Shown one piece after another: positions 44,683 through 53,144 of a DNA stretch of 64,000 nucleotides. The stretch is from Flammeovirgaceae bacterium UBA976 (lineage in GTDB: Bacteria; Bacteroidota; Bacteroidia; Cytophagales; Cyclobacteriaceae). Numbering within the stretch: position 1 is the stretch's first letter; every line of letters begins with the position of its first letter. Under the pieces are notes generated by a model, which saw nothing but the letters and a program-made list of their open reading frames with translations, made no database searches and had not been told where the DNA came from. The translations under genes were made by a program, and so were the position numbers. The stretch is from the NCBI GenBank assembly GCA_002292365.1, contig DBBU01000036.1, positions 1 to 64,000 on the forward strand, read 5' to 3'.

Positions 44683-45916
44683 CCTGTGCATTCAGTAAAT
44701 TAAGCTGGGCTTGTCTGAAAGCTATTGAGGTAATTTGCCCGAGGTTGTATTGTTCTTTGGTACGTTCAAAATTACGTTGGTTGGTTTCTAGATTTTTATT
44801 TTGAGCCATCATGATAAATAAAGCCGTTTGATAACTGGTCCATGCATTATTCAAATTGCGATCTAGATTTAATAAAGTTTGATCCATTGAAAGGGATTCA
44901 TTTTCTAGAGCTATTTTAGTATTTTGTCGGAGCGTATTGGACTTTCCTCCATCCCACAGATTCCAAGAAAGCGCGGCCCCTATATTTATACCATTGGATT
45001 GTTGGTCAGCAAGAAATCCAACAGGTCCAAAGTCATTATTCTGCCAATTATAACGAGTGTTTAGTCCTACACTCGGAATGATAGCTGCAGATGAGATCTT
45101 GATATTCGTCTCCGCATTCCGTAGATTACTGTTTTGCTCAAGTACTTCCACATTATTTGAATGGGCTTTATCTGATAATACTTCAAAGGCTAGATCTTCA
45201 TAAAAAGAAAGGGTGGTATCTACTTCAAAATAGGTAGTTATGCTTCTTCCTAATAAAAGGTTGAGGTTATTTTTTTCAGTTTTTAATGATTGGCTGATGT
45301 TGAGATAATTGATACTATCATTATTAAAATCTACCTCAGCATTCAAGACATCTAGTTTGGTGCTTTGTCCATACTCAAAACTAAAAATAGCTTTAGTCAA
45401 TCGTTCTTTAGATATAGCTAAGGATTTATTCTGATTTAATTGATCTTGTGTAAGTCGTGCGATTTCATAGTAGGCGAAGAAAATATTGAATAGCGTATTC
45501 TCCATCACTTTTCTTGCTTGTAATGCCGTCAGATTATAATTTTCTTGTAATTTTTGATAGTTATATTTCCTTCCAAAACCATTGAAAAGAGTATAATTTA
45601 AGGCCAAACTTGCGTTATGGCTAACCGTTTCAACACCTGAAACACTTACAGCTCTGTCATCTTGAAATGTATTTTCGGAACTGGTAGAAGCAAATGTTGA
45701 ACCGGCACTTCCTAATAAGGAAGGTAGAAAGTCACTGTTCGTTAAAGCTGCATTATTTTCAGCGATTTTTGTTAGATTATTCGCTGCTTTAATTTCGAAA
45801 TTATTTTCAAGGGCAATTTTCACTGCGAGGTCTTTGGTGAGTAATTCTTGTCCGATTCCTTGAAAATATAGATTCAGATAAATCGCAGCAAAGGATAATA
45901 TTTTCAATTTATTCAT
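44594..45916 (-). CDS. TolC-family outer membrane efflux protein
   Basis: This 440-residue outer membrane channel forms the exit duct of the efflux pump encoded upstream. After a signal peptide (cleavage near GIGQ) it has the two-fold OEP repeats: LLTKDLAVKIALENNFEIKA at the start of the first, YTLFNGFGRKYN, and LSWNLWDGGKSNTLRQNTKI in the second, with QYNLGQITSIAFRQAQLNLL at the end. The first half is heptad-rich as expected for coiled-coil helices. The start overlaps the end of the RND pump gene by 8 bases. The 3' end overlaps the remains of the OPT pseudogene. Confidence 0.94.
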   Translation of the reverse strand: MNKLKILSFAAIYLNLYFQGIGQELLTKDLAVKIALENNFEIKAANNLTKIAENNAALTNSDFLPSLLGSAGSTFASTSSENTFQDDRAVSVSGVETVSHNASLALNYTLFNGFGRKYNYQKLQENYNLTALQARKVMENTLFNIFFAYYEIARLTQDQLNQNKSLAISKERLTKAIFSFEYGQSTKLDVLNAEVDFNNDSINYLNISQSLKTEKNNLNLLLGRSITTYFEVDTTLSFYEDLAFEVLSDKAHSNNVEVLEQNSNLRNAETNIKISSAAIIPSVGLNTRYNWQNNDFGPVGFLADQQSNGINIGAALSWNLWDGGKSNTLRQNTKIALENESLSMDQTLLNLDRNLNNAWTSYQTALFIMMAQNKNLETNQRNFERTKEQYNLGQITSIAFRQAQLNLLNAQVNYNNARYSAKKSELGLLQLSGDLLQANF

Positions 45917-48900
45917 GGTTAATATTTAATTCTTTTACAGCTCTTTCGACAGATTCTTTTGCTGGTTTAATCCCTGTCCACAACCAGAGGGTCAAGACTT
46001 TCATCGTATTTCCAAAGGCAAGTAACATGGGTAAAAAGACCAACGTCAATAGTGTAGCAACTAAAATGCCATAAGCTATTGAGACCGCCATGGGTATGAG
46101 AAATTGTGCTTGTAAACTTTTCTCAAATATAAGAGGCCCTAAACCAGCGACAGTAGTGATAGAAGTTAGAAAAATGGGTCTAAATCTTGACTTCCCGGCT
46201 TCCAATAGTGCATCGTCGAACTTCATGCCTGCCCTTAGGTTGCTATTAAATTTACCAATAAGAACTAAACCGTCATTCACAACAATTCCAATAAGTGCAA
46301 TGATGCCTAAAAAGGAGGAAATATTAATAGGATAACCATGCAGCCAATGACCCCAGGCAACCCCAATCAGACTAAAAGGAATCATAATCATCAGCAACAG
46401 AGGTTGGCTTATCGAACGATAAGTGAAAGCAATAATGGCAAAAATCATAAAAAAGACGATAGGCATGGTCGCCGCAGCGGATGAAGTCGTTTTATTGGCT
46501 TCTCTACTTTGACCATCAAATGAAGCGCTGACACTCGGATATTGTGCATTAATGATCGGTAATACCTCTGTTTTGATCTCTTGGATGATTTCCGTAGCAC
46601 TGGTTTTTGGATTTTTAAGATCTGCATCAATTCTTATTTCTCGTTCTCCATCGAGGTGATTGATCGATATCTCACCTCTTTGTATTTGATAATTGGCGAC
46701 TTCTCTGAGGGGTACGCGTACACCTAAAGGACTCAATACACGCATTTCTTCGAGACTGGTTAAAGAGGAGCGGGTCTCTTTGTCGTACCGTACCCATACT
46801 TTGATCTCGTCTCTTCTTCTTTGAAATCGTTGTGCTTGGTATCCAAAGAATCCCGATCGTACTTGATTTATCAGGGTATTGAGTCGGAAGCCTAAGGCAT
46901 AGCCATTTTCTGTGAGTTCAAGTTTTATCTCTTTTATGCCTGCGGGATCATTGTCTTCAATATCCTTGAGTAGGTTATTCTCTTTTAAATAGTTCTTGAC
47001 CAATAATTTGGCTTCTTTCAACTCTTGGGTATTATTACTCAATAAGGATACTGAAATGGGTTTACCACCGAAATAATTTCCAGAACCATAAATTAATGTT
47101 TCAGTACCATCTACATTTCCTACTTTTTCATCGATCGCGGATGAGACCAAATAGGCCGGAGCATCACGCGTTTCTCCAGACAGTAAATTGATAGTTAGTG
47201 AGGCTACTGATGTCCCAGGACCCACACGGCGGATGATATTCTGAATGACAGCTAAATTCCCAGTTTGTAATTCTGAAAGTGAGTCATTTACCTTCCAGGC
47301 CTGATTTTCAATATGAGTAATAATTGAATCTGCGACGGCCTCATTAGTACCTTGAGGCATTTTCAAACTTATTTGTAGTCGATCACTGGCTATTTGTGGA
47401 AAAAAAGAAAATTTGATGATGCCTCCACCCATTGATCCCAATGTCAATACAAGTAGGGCCAAGGTGATCCCAAAGCCTAAAACTTTATTTTTCAAATAAA
47501 AGCGCAGCGTAGGAGCATAAATATTATCGCGCATCCATGACATAAATTGATCTGCATAAGCATTGAACCAATAAGTTTTTTGGGCTTTAGTCAACGATTT
47601 GGAGTGTGATATATGAGAAGGCAGAATGATCAATGCCTCAATTAAAGAGAGCCCTAGGGTGAGAATAACAATCGTAGCCGTTTCTCCAAAAAACTCCCCA
47701 ATTCGACCCTCTAAAAAAAAGAAGGATGAGAATGCGACAAGGGTGGTAAGAATGGCAGAGGTGATGGCGGGTAGAACCTCCATCGTACCATCGATGGCTG
47801 CTTGCATTCGAGTTTTCCCTTTTTCATAATGGTGATAGATGTTTTCTGAAATCACGATACCGTCATCAACGAGTATGCCAATGACAATGATCATACCGAA
47901 CAAAGAAACGATGTTGATGGTTACATTAAAAAACCCTGCAAATATGAACATACCTAAAAAGGCAAATGGCAAACCAAAAGCGACCCAAAAAGCCAATCTT
48001 GGCTTAAGGAAGAGAGCGAGAAAAATGAGTACAAGAATAATTCCCTGCAAGGCATTTTTCAAGAGCAAATTGATACGTTCGACTACTACCACGGATCGAT
48101 CACTGATGATGGCCAACTGGAGGTTGTCATTTTTATTATTAAAATCAGTTACATAGGCTTTTACATTTTCTGCTACCTCTATCAAATCTTCAGATATCGT
48201 AGCCTTTACATTCAATTGGACGGAGGGCTTGCCATTAAAATAGGCTCTATCTGGGGATTCAGACCATTTGTCAGTGATAACTGCAATATCCTGAAGCCTG
48301 ATGAGTTTACCATTTTCATTGCTTTTTAAAATAATTTGGTCAAATTCTACCCCATAATATTTTCGGTTACTGACCCGAATAAGGTATTCTTCTTGAGAGG
48401 TTTTAATAGAACCCCCAGTAACCAAAATATTAGTGGAGGTTATCGCTGCCGCAATCTCTTGAAAAGTCAGTTGATAGGCTCGCATTTTATCTTCGTTCAA
48501 GGCAATTTCTATTTCCTCGTCGGGATACCCTGAAACGTTTATTTGTGAGATTCCCTCAAAGCTTCTCAAGTCATCCTCTACCTTTCTTCCAAATGATTTT
48601 AAAGTCATTAAGGGAATATTTTCACCACTTAAGACAATAGAAATGGCATCTGAGGTAAATATTTGCTTAGCAATAATAGGGGGCTCCATGTTCGTAGGAA
48701 ACGAGGGAATCTTGTTCACTGCATTTTTTACATCAGAAAGCGTAGCATCGATATTATATCCCTTAAGCACCTCTATCAATATATTTGCTGAGTTTTCTTT
48801 TGAGGTAGAGGTAAAACGATCGATCCCCACAATTCCTTTGAGGTTGTCTTCTATTTTCAAGATGATGCCTTCCTCCATTTCCTGCGGTGAGGCACCCGGA

Positions 48901-49055
48901 TATATTACATTGATAGAAATATTTCTATTTTCTATTAATGGAAAAAAAGACGACTTTAAATTGCTTACTCCAGCCAAGCCCAACACCGAAAAGGAAATAA
49001 CGATCAACCAACCTGCTATAGGATAATTGATAAAATATTTAATGATATTTCGCAT
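45909..49055 (-). CDS. RND efflux pump, AcrB/HAE family
   Basis: This 1048-residue inner membrane pump uses proton flux to extrude small molecules. The first periplasmic porter domain starts after TM1 (NYPIAGWLIVISFSVLG), and the proton-relay Asp pair is in GILVDDGIVISEN (TM4). TM5-TM6 contain LEGRIGEFFGETATIVILTL, and the second half repeats the pattern (IALIGIVVNDGLVLIGKFNS). The length and twelve-helix layout are normal. Residues of the substrate pocket cannot predict the drug range. It lies between the adaptor gene (6 bases) and tolC (8-base overlap) in one operon. Confidence 0.95.
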   Translation of the reverse strand: MRNIIKYFINYPIAGWLIVISFSVLGLAGVSNLKSSFFPLIENRNISINVIYPGASPQEMEEGIILKIEDNLKGIVGIDRFTSTSKENSANILIEVLKGYNIDATLSDVKNAVNKIPSFPTNMEPPIIAKQIFTSDAISIVLSGENIPLMTLKSFGRKVEDDLRSFEGISQINVSGYPDEEIEIALNEDKMRAYQLTFQEIAAAITSTNILVTGGSIKTSQEEYLIRVSNRKYYGVEFDQIILKSNENGKLIRLQDIAVITDKWSESPDRAYFNGKPSVQLNVKATISEDLIEVAENVKAYVTDFNNKNDNLQLAIISDRSVVVVERINLLLKNALQGIILVLIFLALFLKPRLAFWVAFGLPFAFLGMFIFAGFFNVTINIVSLFGMIIVIGILVDDGIVISENIYHHYEKGKTRMQAAIDGTMEVLPAITSAILTTLVAFSSFFFLEGRIGEFFGETATIVILTLGLSLIEALIILPSHISHSKSLTKAQKTYWFNAYADQFMSWMRDNIYAPTLRFYLKNKVLGFGITLALLVLTLGSMGGGIIKFSFFPQIASDRLQISLKMPQGTNEAVADSIITHIENQAWKVNDSLSELQTGNLAVIQNIIRRVGPGTSVASLTINLLSGETRDAPAYLVSSAIDEKVGNVDGTETLIYGSGNYFGGKPISVSLLSNNTQELKEAKLLVKNYLKENNLLKDIEDNDPAGIKEIKLELTENGYALGFRLNTLINQVRSGFFGYQAQRFQRRRDEIKVWVRYDKETRSSLTSLEEMRVLSPLGVRVPLREVANYQIQRGEISINHLDGEREIRIDADLKNPKTSATEIIQEIKTEVLPIINAQYPSVSASFDGQSREANKTTSSAAATMPIVFFMIFAIIAFTYRSISQPLLLMIMIPFSLIGVAWGHWLHGYPINISSFLGIIALIGIVVNDGLVLIGKFNSNLRAGMKFDDALLEAGKSRFRPIFLTSITTVAGLGPLIFEKSLQAQFLIPMAVSIAYGILVATLLTLVFLPMLLAFGNTMKVLTLWLWTGIKPAKESVERAVKELNINHE

Positions 49056-49061
49056 ACTTAT

Positions 49062-50174
49062 TTATTTGGTGCGTTGGAGGGCTACTTTCATACCTTGGTA
49101 AGCATTAGGAATGGGTCGATCTACAAAGAGCATACCATCTGTCAGTCCATTAACAACAAGGTTCTTTTCACCCTTGTGAAGTATGTTGATGGGTAGGAGG
49201 GTTAAAATACTGTCTTGGACAATAAAAAGTTGGTTCTGATTTACCACAAGTGATCTATTTACTTCAAATGCGTGATCAATTTTTTGAACAGGAATGATGG
49301 CCTCGAGATACATGCCTTCCTTTAAAGAAGGTTCTTTTAGTAGGATGAAAGCTTTAACAGTTTGTGTTTCTTGATCAATTTTCCCATTTACTCGAATGAC
49401 CGTACCTAGATATGGTTGATCTTTCTGGTCAGGTGCATAAACCTGTACTTGCACTCCTATGTTGATGGCTGATATCATGTTTTTCCCGATATCTGCTTGC
49501 ATTTCATATGCTGAAGGATCAATGAATTCGCCGAGTAGCTGACCCGTCCGAATGACCGTGCCAGCCTCCACCGCGGCTGAGGTTAGGATACCATCGAAGG
49601 GAGCTCTAATGAGGTGCTTTTGGTAGATTAATTCTAAATTTCTGGTGTTATAATAAGTGGTATAAATATTTTTCCCTGTGATAAAGAATTTTTCTTGATC
49701 AGAGGAAGTTTTTGGTAGATTTTTTAAAGGTTGGCTTAACTCAAATTCGTCTAGGTACTTCCCCCATTTTTCGTATGCTTTGGGGTAATCAAGTCTTAGA
49801 TCTGGTAAAATGCTGGTGATCAGATTTTGAAGTATACTTTTTTGAGCTTGAAGGTTGGCATAGTAGGCGTCATTGGCCATATCAATCATAATCTCACCTT
49901 TTTTAAAAGCGACACCTATTTTAAACTCTTTGGATCGGACCTTCATGATGCCTTGAACTTCGGCATATAAATTGGTTCTTTTTTTAGCGATTAATCTCCC
50001 TTGCTCTCGAATGAAAACTGAGATGGTTTTATTTTTAACTGTGCTCACAGAAGCAAAAGGAAGGGCTTCGATTTCTCTAGATTTAAAGCTTTTTTTACTT
50101 GAAATAATCTTTTGAGCTCCGAAGATAGATCCGACGAAGATGATTATTCCCAATACGATAGTTATTTGTCTCAT
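49062..50174 (-). CDS. RND efflux periplasmic adaptor (HlyD/MFP family)
   Basis: This 370-residue adaptor links the RND pump to TolC. It begins with a signal anchor (RQITIVLGIIIFVGSIFG). A lipoyl-like half follows (GRLIAKKRTNLYAEVQGIM), then a short alpha-hairpin, the second lipoyl half (LIRAPFDGILTSAAVEAGTV), and beta-barrel and membrane-proximal domains. The hairpin region appears modified, with GKYLDEFELSQPLKNLPKTS and a Thr-Tyr stretch in place of a long coiled coil. It starts one base after the marR stop and ends 6 bases before the pump gene. Confidence 0.93.
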   Translation of the reverse strand: MRQITIVLGIIIFVGSIFGAQKIISSKKSFKSREIEALPFASVSTVKNKTISVFIREQGRLIAKKRTNLYAEVQGIMKVRSKEFKIGVAFKKGEIMIDMANDAYYANLQAQKSILQNLITSILPDLRLDYPKAYEKWGKYLDEFELSQPLKNLPKTSSDQEKFFITGKNIYTTYYNTRNLELIYQKHLIRAPFDGILTSAAVEAGTVIRTGQLLGEFIDPSAYEMQADIGKNMISAINIGVQVQVYAPDQKDQPYLGTVIRVNGKIDQETQTVKAFILLKEPSLKEGMYLEAIIPVQKIDHAFEVNRSLVVNQNQLFIVQDSILTLLPINILHKGEKNLVVNGLTDGMLFVDRPIPNAYQGMKVALQRTK

Positions 50175-50175
50175 T

Positions 50176-50652
50176 TTATTTCAGGATAGTGATTGGAAGC
50201 TCTTTACGATTTGTAAAGGTGATTATTTGTTTTAAAACTTTGATGGTAGTCTCGATCTCTTTAGCGTTTATTTTCTGTTGAATGTTATCGATTTCATTAA
50301 TAATGAGAGGAAACGCCATTTTTGTTTCCTCTAAACCTTTTTGAGTGATAAAAACATTATTGACTCTTTTGTCTGTTTCACAAGTTTTACGCTTCAAAAG
50401 CTTTTTACGCTCCATAGTTGAAATGAGGCGGGTCAAGGAGGTTTTGTCTCTGTCAGTAATGAAGGCTAGATCATTTTGTGGAATTCCATCCTCCATGCTC
50501 AATATGCGTAAGAGTATAATCTGGTGCTTACTCAAAGATATTCCAGCATTCAAGAGCTCATCGGCCAGATGAAAATCGAAGGATTTCATTGCCCGCCCCA
50601 GCCACGGTAATAAGAGCTTTTCAAATTGTGGAAAATAATCTTCTTTTCGCAT
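50176..50652 (-). CDS. MarR-family regulator of the efflux operon
   Basis: This 158-residue protein is a MarR-type winged-helix regulator that usually represses an efflux or stress operon and is released by small ligands. The winged helix lies at about 40-110: SKHQIILLRILSMEDGIPQN, DLAFITDRDKTSLTRLISTM (recognition helix), then ERKKLLKRKTCETDKRVNNV as wing. N- and C-terminal helices should form the dimer. It is first in the operon with adaptor, RND pump and TolC, and paired palindromes lie just upstream, so it very likely controls itself and the pump. Confidence 0.94.
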   Translation of the reverse strand: MRKEDYFPQFEKLLLPWLGRAMKSFDFHLADELLNAGISLSKHQIILLRILSMEDGIPQNDLAFITDRDKTSLTRLISTMERKKLLKRKTCETDKRVNNVFITQKGLEETKMAFPLIINEIDNIQQKINAKEIETTIKVLKQIITFTNRKELPITILK

Positions 50653-50670
50653 GATAATTTGAGCACAATT

Positions 50671-50708
50671 TAAACTAATTTAGTTGCGCATACAACTAAA
50701 TTAGTTTA
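50671..50708 (-). promoter_or_regulatory. Paired MarR operators upstream of the efflux operon
   Basis: Two arms, TAAACTAATTTAGTTG (50671-50686) and CAACTAAATTAGTTTA (50693-50708), are exact complements of each other. Each is itself a palindrome: AACTAAtTTAGTT centred at 50679 and AACTAAaTTAGTT centred at 50700. So there are two near-identical 13-base sites with centres 21 bases apart, that is, two helical turns. They lie 19-56 bases before the marR ATG. This fits two dimers of the MarR protein binding on the same face of the DNA. Confidence 0.85.
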
Positions 50709-50934
50709 TAAATGAACTCTCTACGTTATTTGGAATTAAAAACGGCGGCATTCAGATTATAATGATAAATTTGGAGGTATTTAGATCACTTATTTCAGTG
50801 CTTACGGGATTAAGTCATTCAAAAAAAACAGCGGTAGATGAAGACATTATTGATTTTAGTTAATTAAAAAAAATTAAGGCTCTGTCTCATAATTTTATAT
50901 TATATTCCCTATCCTAAGTTCTAAATAAAAAGGA

Positions 50935-52425
50935 GTGAAACAAGTAGAACAATTCAGTAATCGATGGGGTATTATCTTGGCTTCATTGGGCATGGCTATC
51001 GGAGCAGGAAATCTTTGGCGATTCCCTAGACTTGCGGGTCAATATGGAGGCGCTTTCTTATTACTTTGGATTTTCTTTTTACTCATCTGGTCCATTCCTT
51101 TGCTCTTGGCCGAATTCTCAATTGGGAAGAAGTATAAAAAAGGCGTTATTGGATCTTTTACGATGCTTGCGGGTAAACCCTTCACTTTTATGGGGTTTTT
51201 TATAACCATTTGTACCTTGGGTATTGCCTTTTATTATTCTGTCGTTACGGCATGGGCCTTGCGCTATTTTAGTTTTTCAGTATCAAATATATTAGATGAG
51301 CAATCGCTGAAATCACGGTTGATCGAAAATCCAGATTACCTTCATCAATTTTGGAACTCTGTATCCAACGGGAATTGGATCACTATTTTGCTTTATATAG
51401 CGATTGTTATTTTAGGTTCATTGTTATTGGCACGGGGTGTGCAAAAAGGATTGGAACGAGCCAATAAAATATTGATACCTGCACTTTTTGTCCTTTTGAT
51501 TATCGTGGCCATTATTGCTTTGAATATGGAAAAAGGATTGATGGGATTGGAATACATGTTTGTCATTAATTTCGATCATTTTTCTGATCCGATAATATGG
51601 ATAGAGGCATTGACCCAATCAGCTTGGTCGACTGGGGCAGGGTGGGGGTTGATCATGACCATATCTTCTTATTCTAGTGACAAAGAAGACGTCACACTCA
51701 ATACTTTTGTAGGTGCCTTCGGAAATAATTTAGCCTCATTAATGGCTGGAATGGCTATTTTACCTGCAGTTTTTGCTATGGCGCAAACAGAAGCGGCTGC
51801 CATTAGTTATCTTCAGAGTGGGAATCAAGCGTTGACCTTTACCGTCATCCCCGTTTTGTTTTCAAATATTCAAGGCGGAGCCTTGCTGTCAAGTGTTTTC
51901 TTTTTGGCGTTGTTCTTTGCGGCGGTGAGTTCATTATTGGCCATGATAGAATTATTTATCAAAAACTTGAGCGATTTAGGTTTTTCGCGTGCTAAATCGA
52001 TTAAAAATGTCATATTTTTCTTTATAATTTTTGGATTTCCCTCGGCCTACAGTTTAGATTTTTTCTCGAATCAAGATTGGGTTTGGGGTGTAGGATTGAT
52101 TGTGTCAGGTCTATTTATTTTATTTGCCGTGGCTAAATATGGGTTTACAGAATTCAAAAAGAATTTCATAGACTTAGATTCTGATTTTAAAGTCTCTTCT
52201 CTTTATTTCAAAATATGTATGATGCTAAATATTCCTTTGGCACTTTTTTTAATTTATTGGTGGATGTCTAGGGGATACAGTGATTATACCTGGTTGGACG
52301 CCTCAGGTCATTGGAATGTGATAGATGTTTACAGCAATGCGTCCATTATTACCCAATGGACAGGCGTATTGATCATTGGATTGATCGCCAATAATTTTTT
52401 GTATCGTAAATTTGTCAACAAATGA
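50935..52425 (+). CDS. Sodium-dependent amino acid symporter (NSS/SNF family)
   Basis: This 496-residue protein of the neurotransmitter:sodium symporter family has 11-12 membrane helices. The N-terminal signature is clear: WGIILASLGMAIGAGNLWRF, with the unwound TM1 and its Gly motif, then PLLLAEFSIGKKYKKG, and LTQSAWSTGAGWGLIMTISS in the TM6 region. Bacterial members import amino acids such as Trp, Met, Ala or Leu with Na+. The start is GTG at 50935: it keeps TM1 complete, an in-frame stop lies 9 bases upstream, and the next ATG would cut TM1. A tiny MetS-like gene overlaps its end, which suggests a methionine/alanine importer of the MetP type. Confidence 0.92.
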   Translation: MKQVEQFSNRWGIILASLGMAIGAGNLWRFPRLAGQYGGAFLLLWIFFLLIWSIPLLLAEFSIGKKYKKGVIGSFTMLAGKPFTFMGFFITICTLGIAFYYSVVTAWALRYFSFSVSNILDEQSLKSRLIENPDYLHQFWNSVSNGNWITILLYIAIVILGSLLLARGVQKGLERANKILIPALFVLLIIVAIIALNMEKGLMGLEYMFVINFDHFSDPIIWIEALTQSAWSTGAGWGLIMTISSYSSDKEDVTLNTFVGAFGNNLASLMAGMAILPAVFAMAQTEAAAISYLQSGNQALTFTVIPVLFSNIQGGALLSSVFFLALFFAAVSSLLAMIELFIKNLSDLGFSRAKSIKNVIFFFIIFGFPSAYSLDFFSNQDWVWGVGLIVSGLFILFAVAKYGFTEFKKNFIDLDSDFKVSSLYFKICMMLNIPLALFLIYWWMSRGYSDYTWLDASGHWNVIDVYSNASIITQWTGVLIIGLIANNFLYRKFVNK

Positions 52426-52535
52426 GTAGTCAAGCATTGATCAGTATGATTTTCATTCTCACATTTATAGTGGGAGGATTTGCCTTTTTCTTATCTTTGG
52501 TAATGAAAAATGAATCTAAAAAAATCAAACATTAA
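52422..52535 (+). CDS. MetS-like small subunit of the NSS symporter, 37 residues
   Basis: This 37-codon gene starts at an ATG that overlaps the symporter stop (ATGA) and ends at TAA 52533-52535. It encodes one membrane helix (ALISMIFILTFIVGGFAFFL) with a short polar N-terminus and a basic C-terminus (ending KKIKH). The position and form match MetS, the small subunit needed by the MetP methionine/alanine importer of Corynebacterium; short proteins with a late Gly-Gly in the helix are common next to bacterial NSS genes. The gene lies 7 bases before the NTP-pyrophosphohydrolase gene, so all three could be on one transcript. Confidence 0.8.
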   Translation: MSSQALISMIFILTFIVGGFAFFLSLVMKNESKKIKH

Positions 52536-52542
52536 TTTCTAA

Positions 52543-53013
52543 ATGGATAAAATTGACTCGCTTAATCAGGTAGCCCGTTTTCATAAAACCTTCCAACATC
52601 CGATTTTAAATCAACCTCAAATCCCTTCAAAGCAACGATGTGATTTAAGGGTATCCTTAATTGATGAGGAATTACAAGAGCTTAAAGAGGCCATTGCTGA
52701 AAAAGATATGGTGGAAATTGCAGATGCCCTATGTGATATCCAATACGTGCTTTCAGGTGCCATTCTTGAGTTTGGATTGGGCGAAAAGTTTCTAGCACTC
52801 TTCAATGAAGTGCAAAGATCCAATATGAGTAAAGCCTGTGAGAGTGAAGAGGAAGCACTTGCTACGGTTGCTCACTATAAAGAAAAGAAAGATACTCATT
52901 GTTATTATAGAGAAGTATCAGGTAAATATCTGGTTTTTAGAGAGGGGGATGATAAAACGTTAAAATCGATTAAATATTCCCCAGCGAATTTGAGCCCTAT
53001 TTTGAATTCTTAG
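52543..53013 (+). CDS. MazG-like nucleoside triphosphate pyrophosphohydrolase
   Basis: This 156-residue all-alpha NTP pyrophosphohydrolase is related to MazG and phosphoribosyl-ATP pyrophosphohydrolase. The metal-binding acidic motifs are clear: LIDEELQELKEAI (ExxE) and EIADALCDIQYVL (ExxD), and the middle carries FNEVQRSNMSKAC. Such enzymes remove pyrophosphate from nucleotides, often house-cleaning of damaged NTPs; the true substrate is not visible. The C-terminal SIKYSPANLSPIL is shared by homologues in Bacteroidota. It lies between the MetS-like gene and ffh, same strand, but probably has no functional link to either. Confidence 0.88.
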   Translation: MDKIDSLNQVARFHKTFQHPILNQPQIPSKQRCDLRVSLIDEELQELKEAIAEKDMVEIADALCDIQYVLSGAILEFGLGEKFLALFNEVQRSNMSKACESEEEALATVAHYKEKKDTHCYYREVSGKYLVFREGDDKTLKSIKYSPANLSPILNS

Positions 53014-53144
53014 TTTTTCTTTACTAACCATAAAATGAGGCTTTCTACAGAGTATATTTTAGGTCTCAAAAATTGGTGAAAATTGATTTTTATATATCCT
53101 ATATTGTTAATTTTACATTTTAAAACAAAGACAAATTATTGTAT

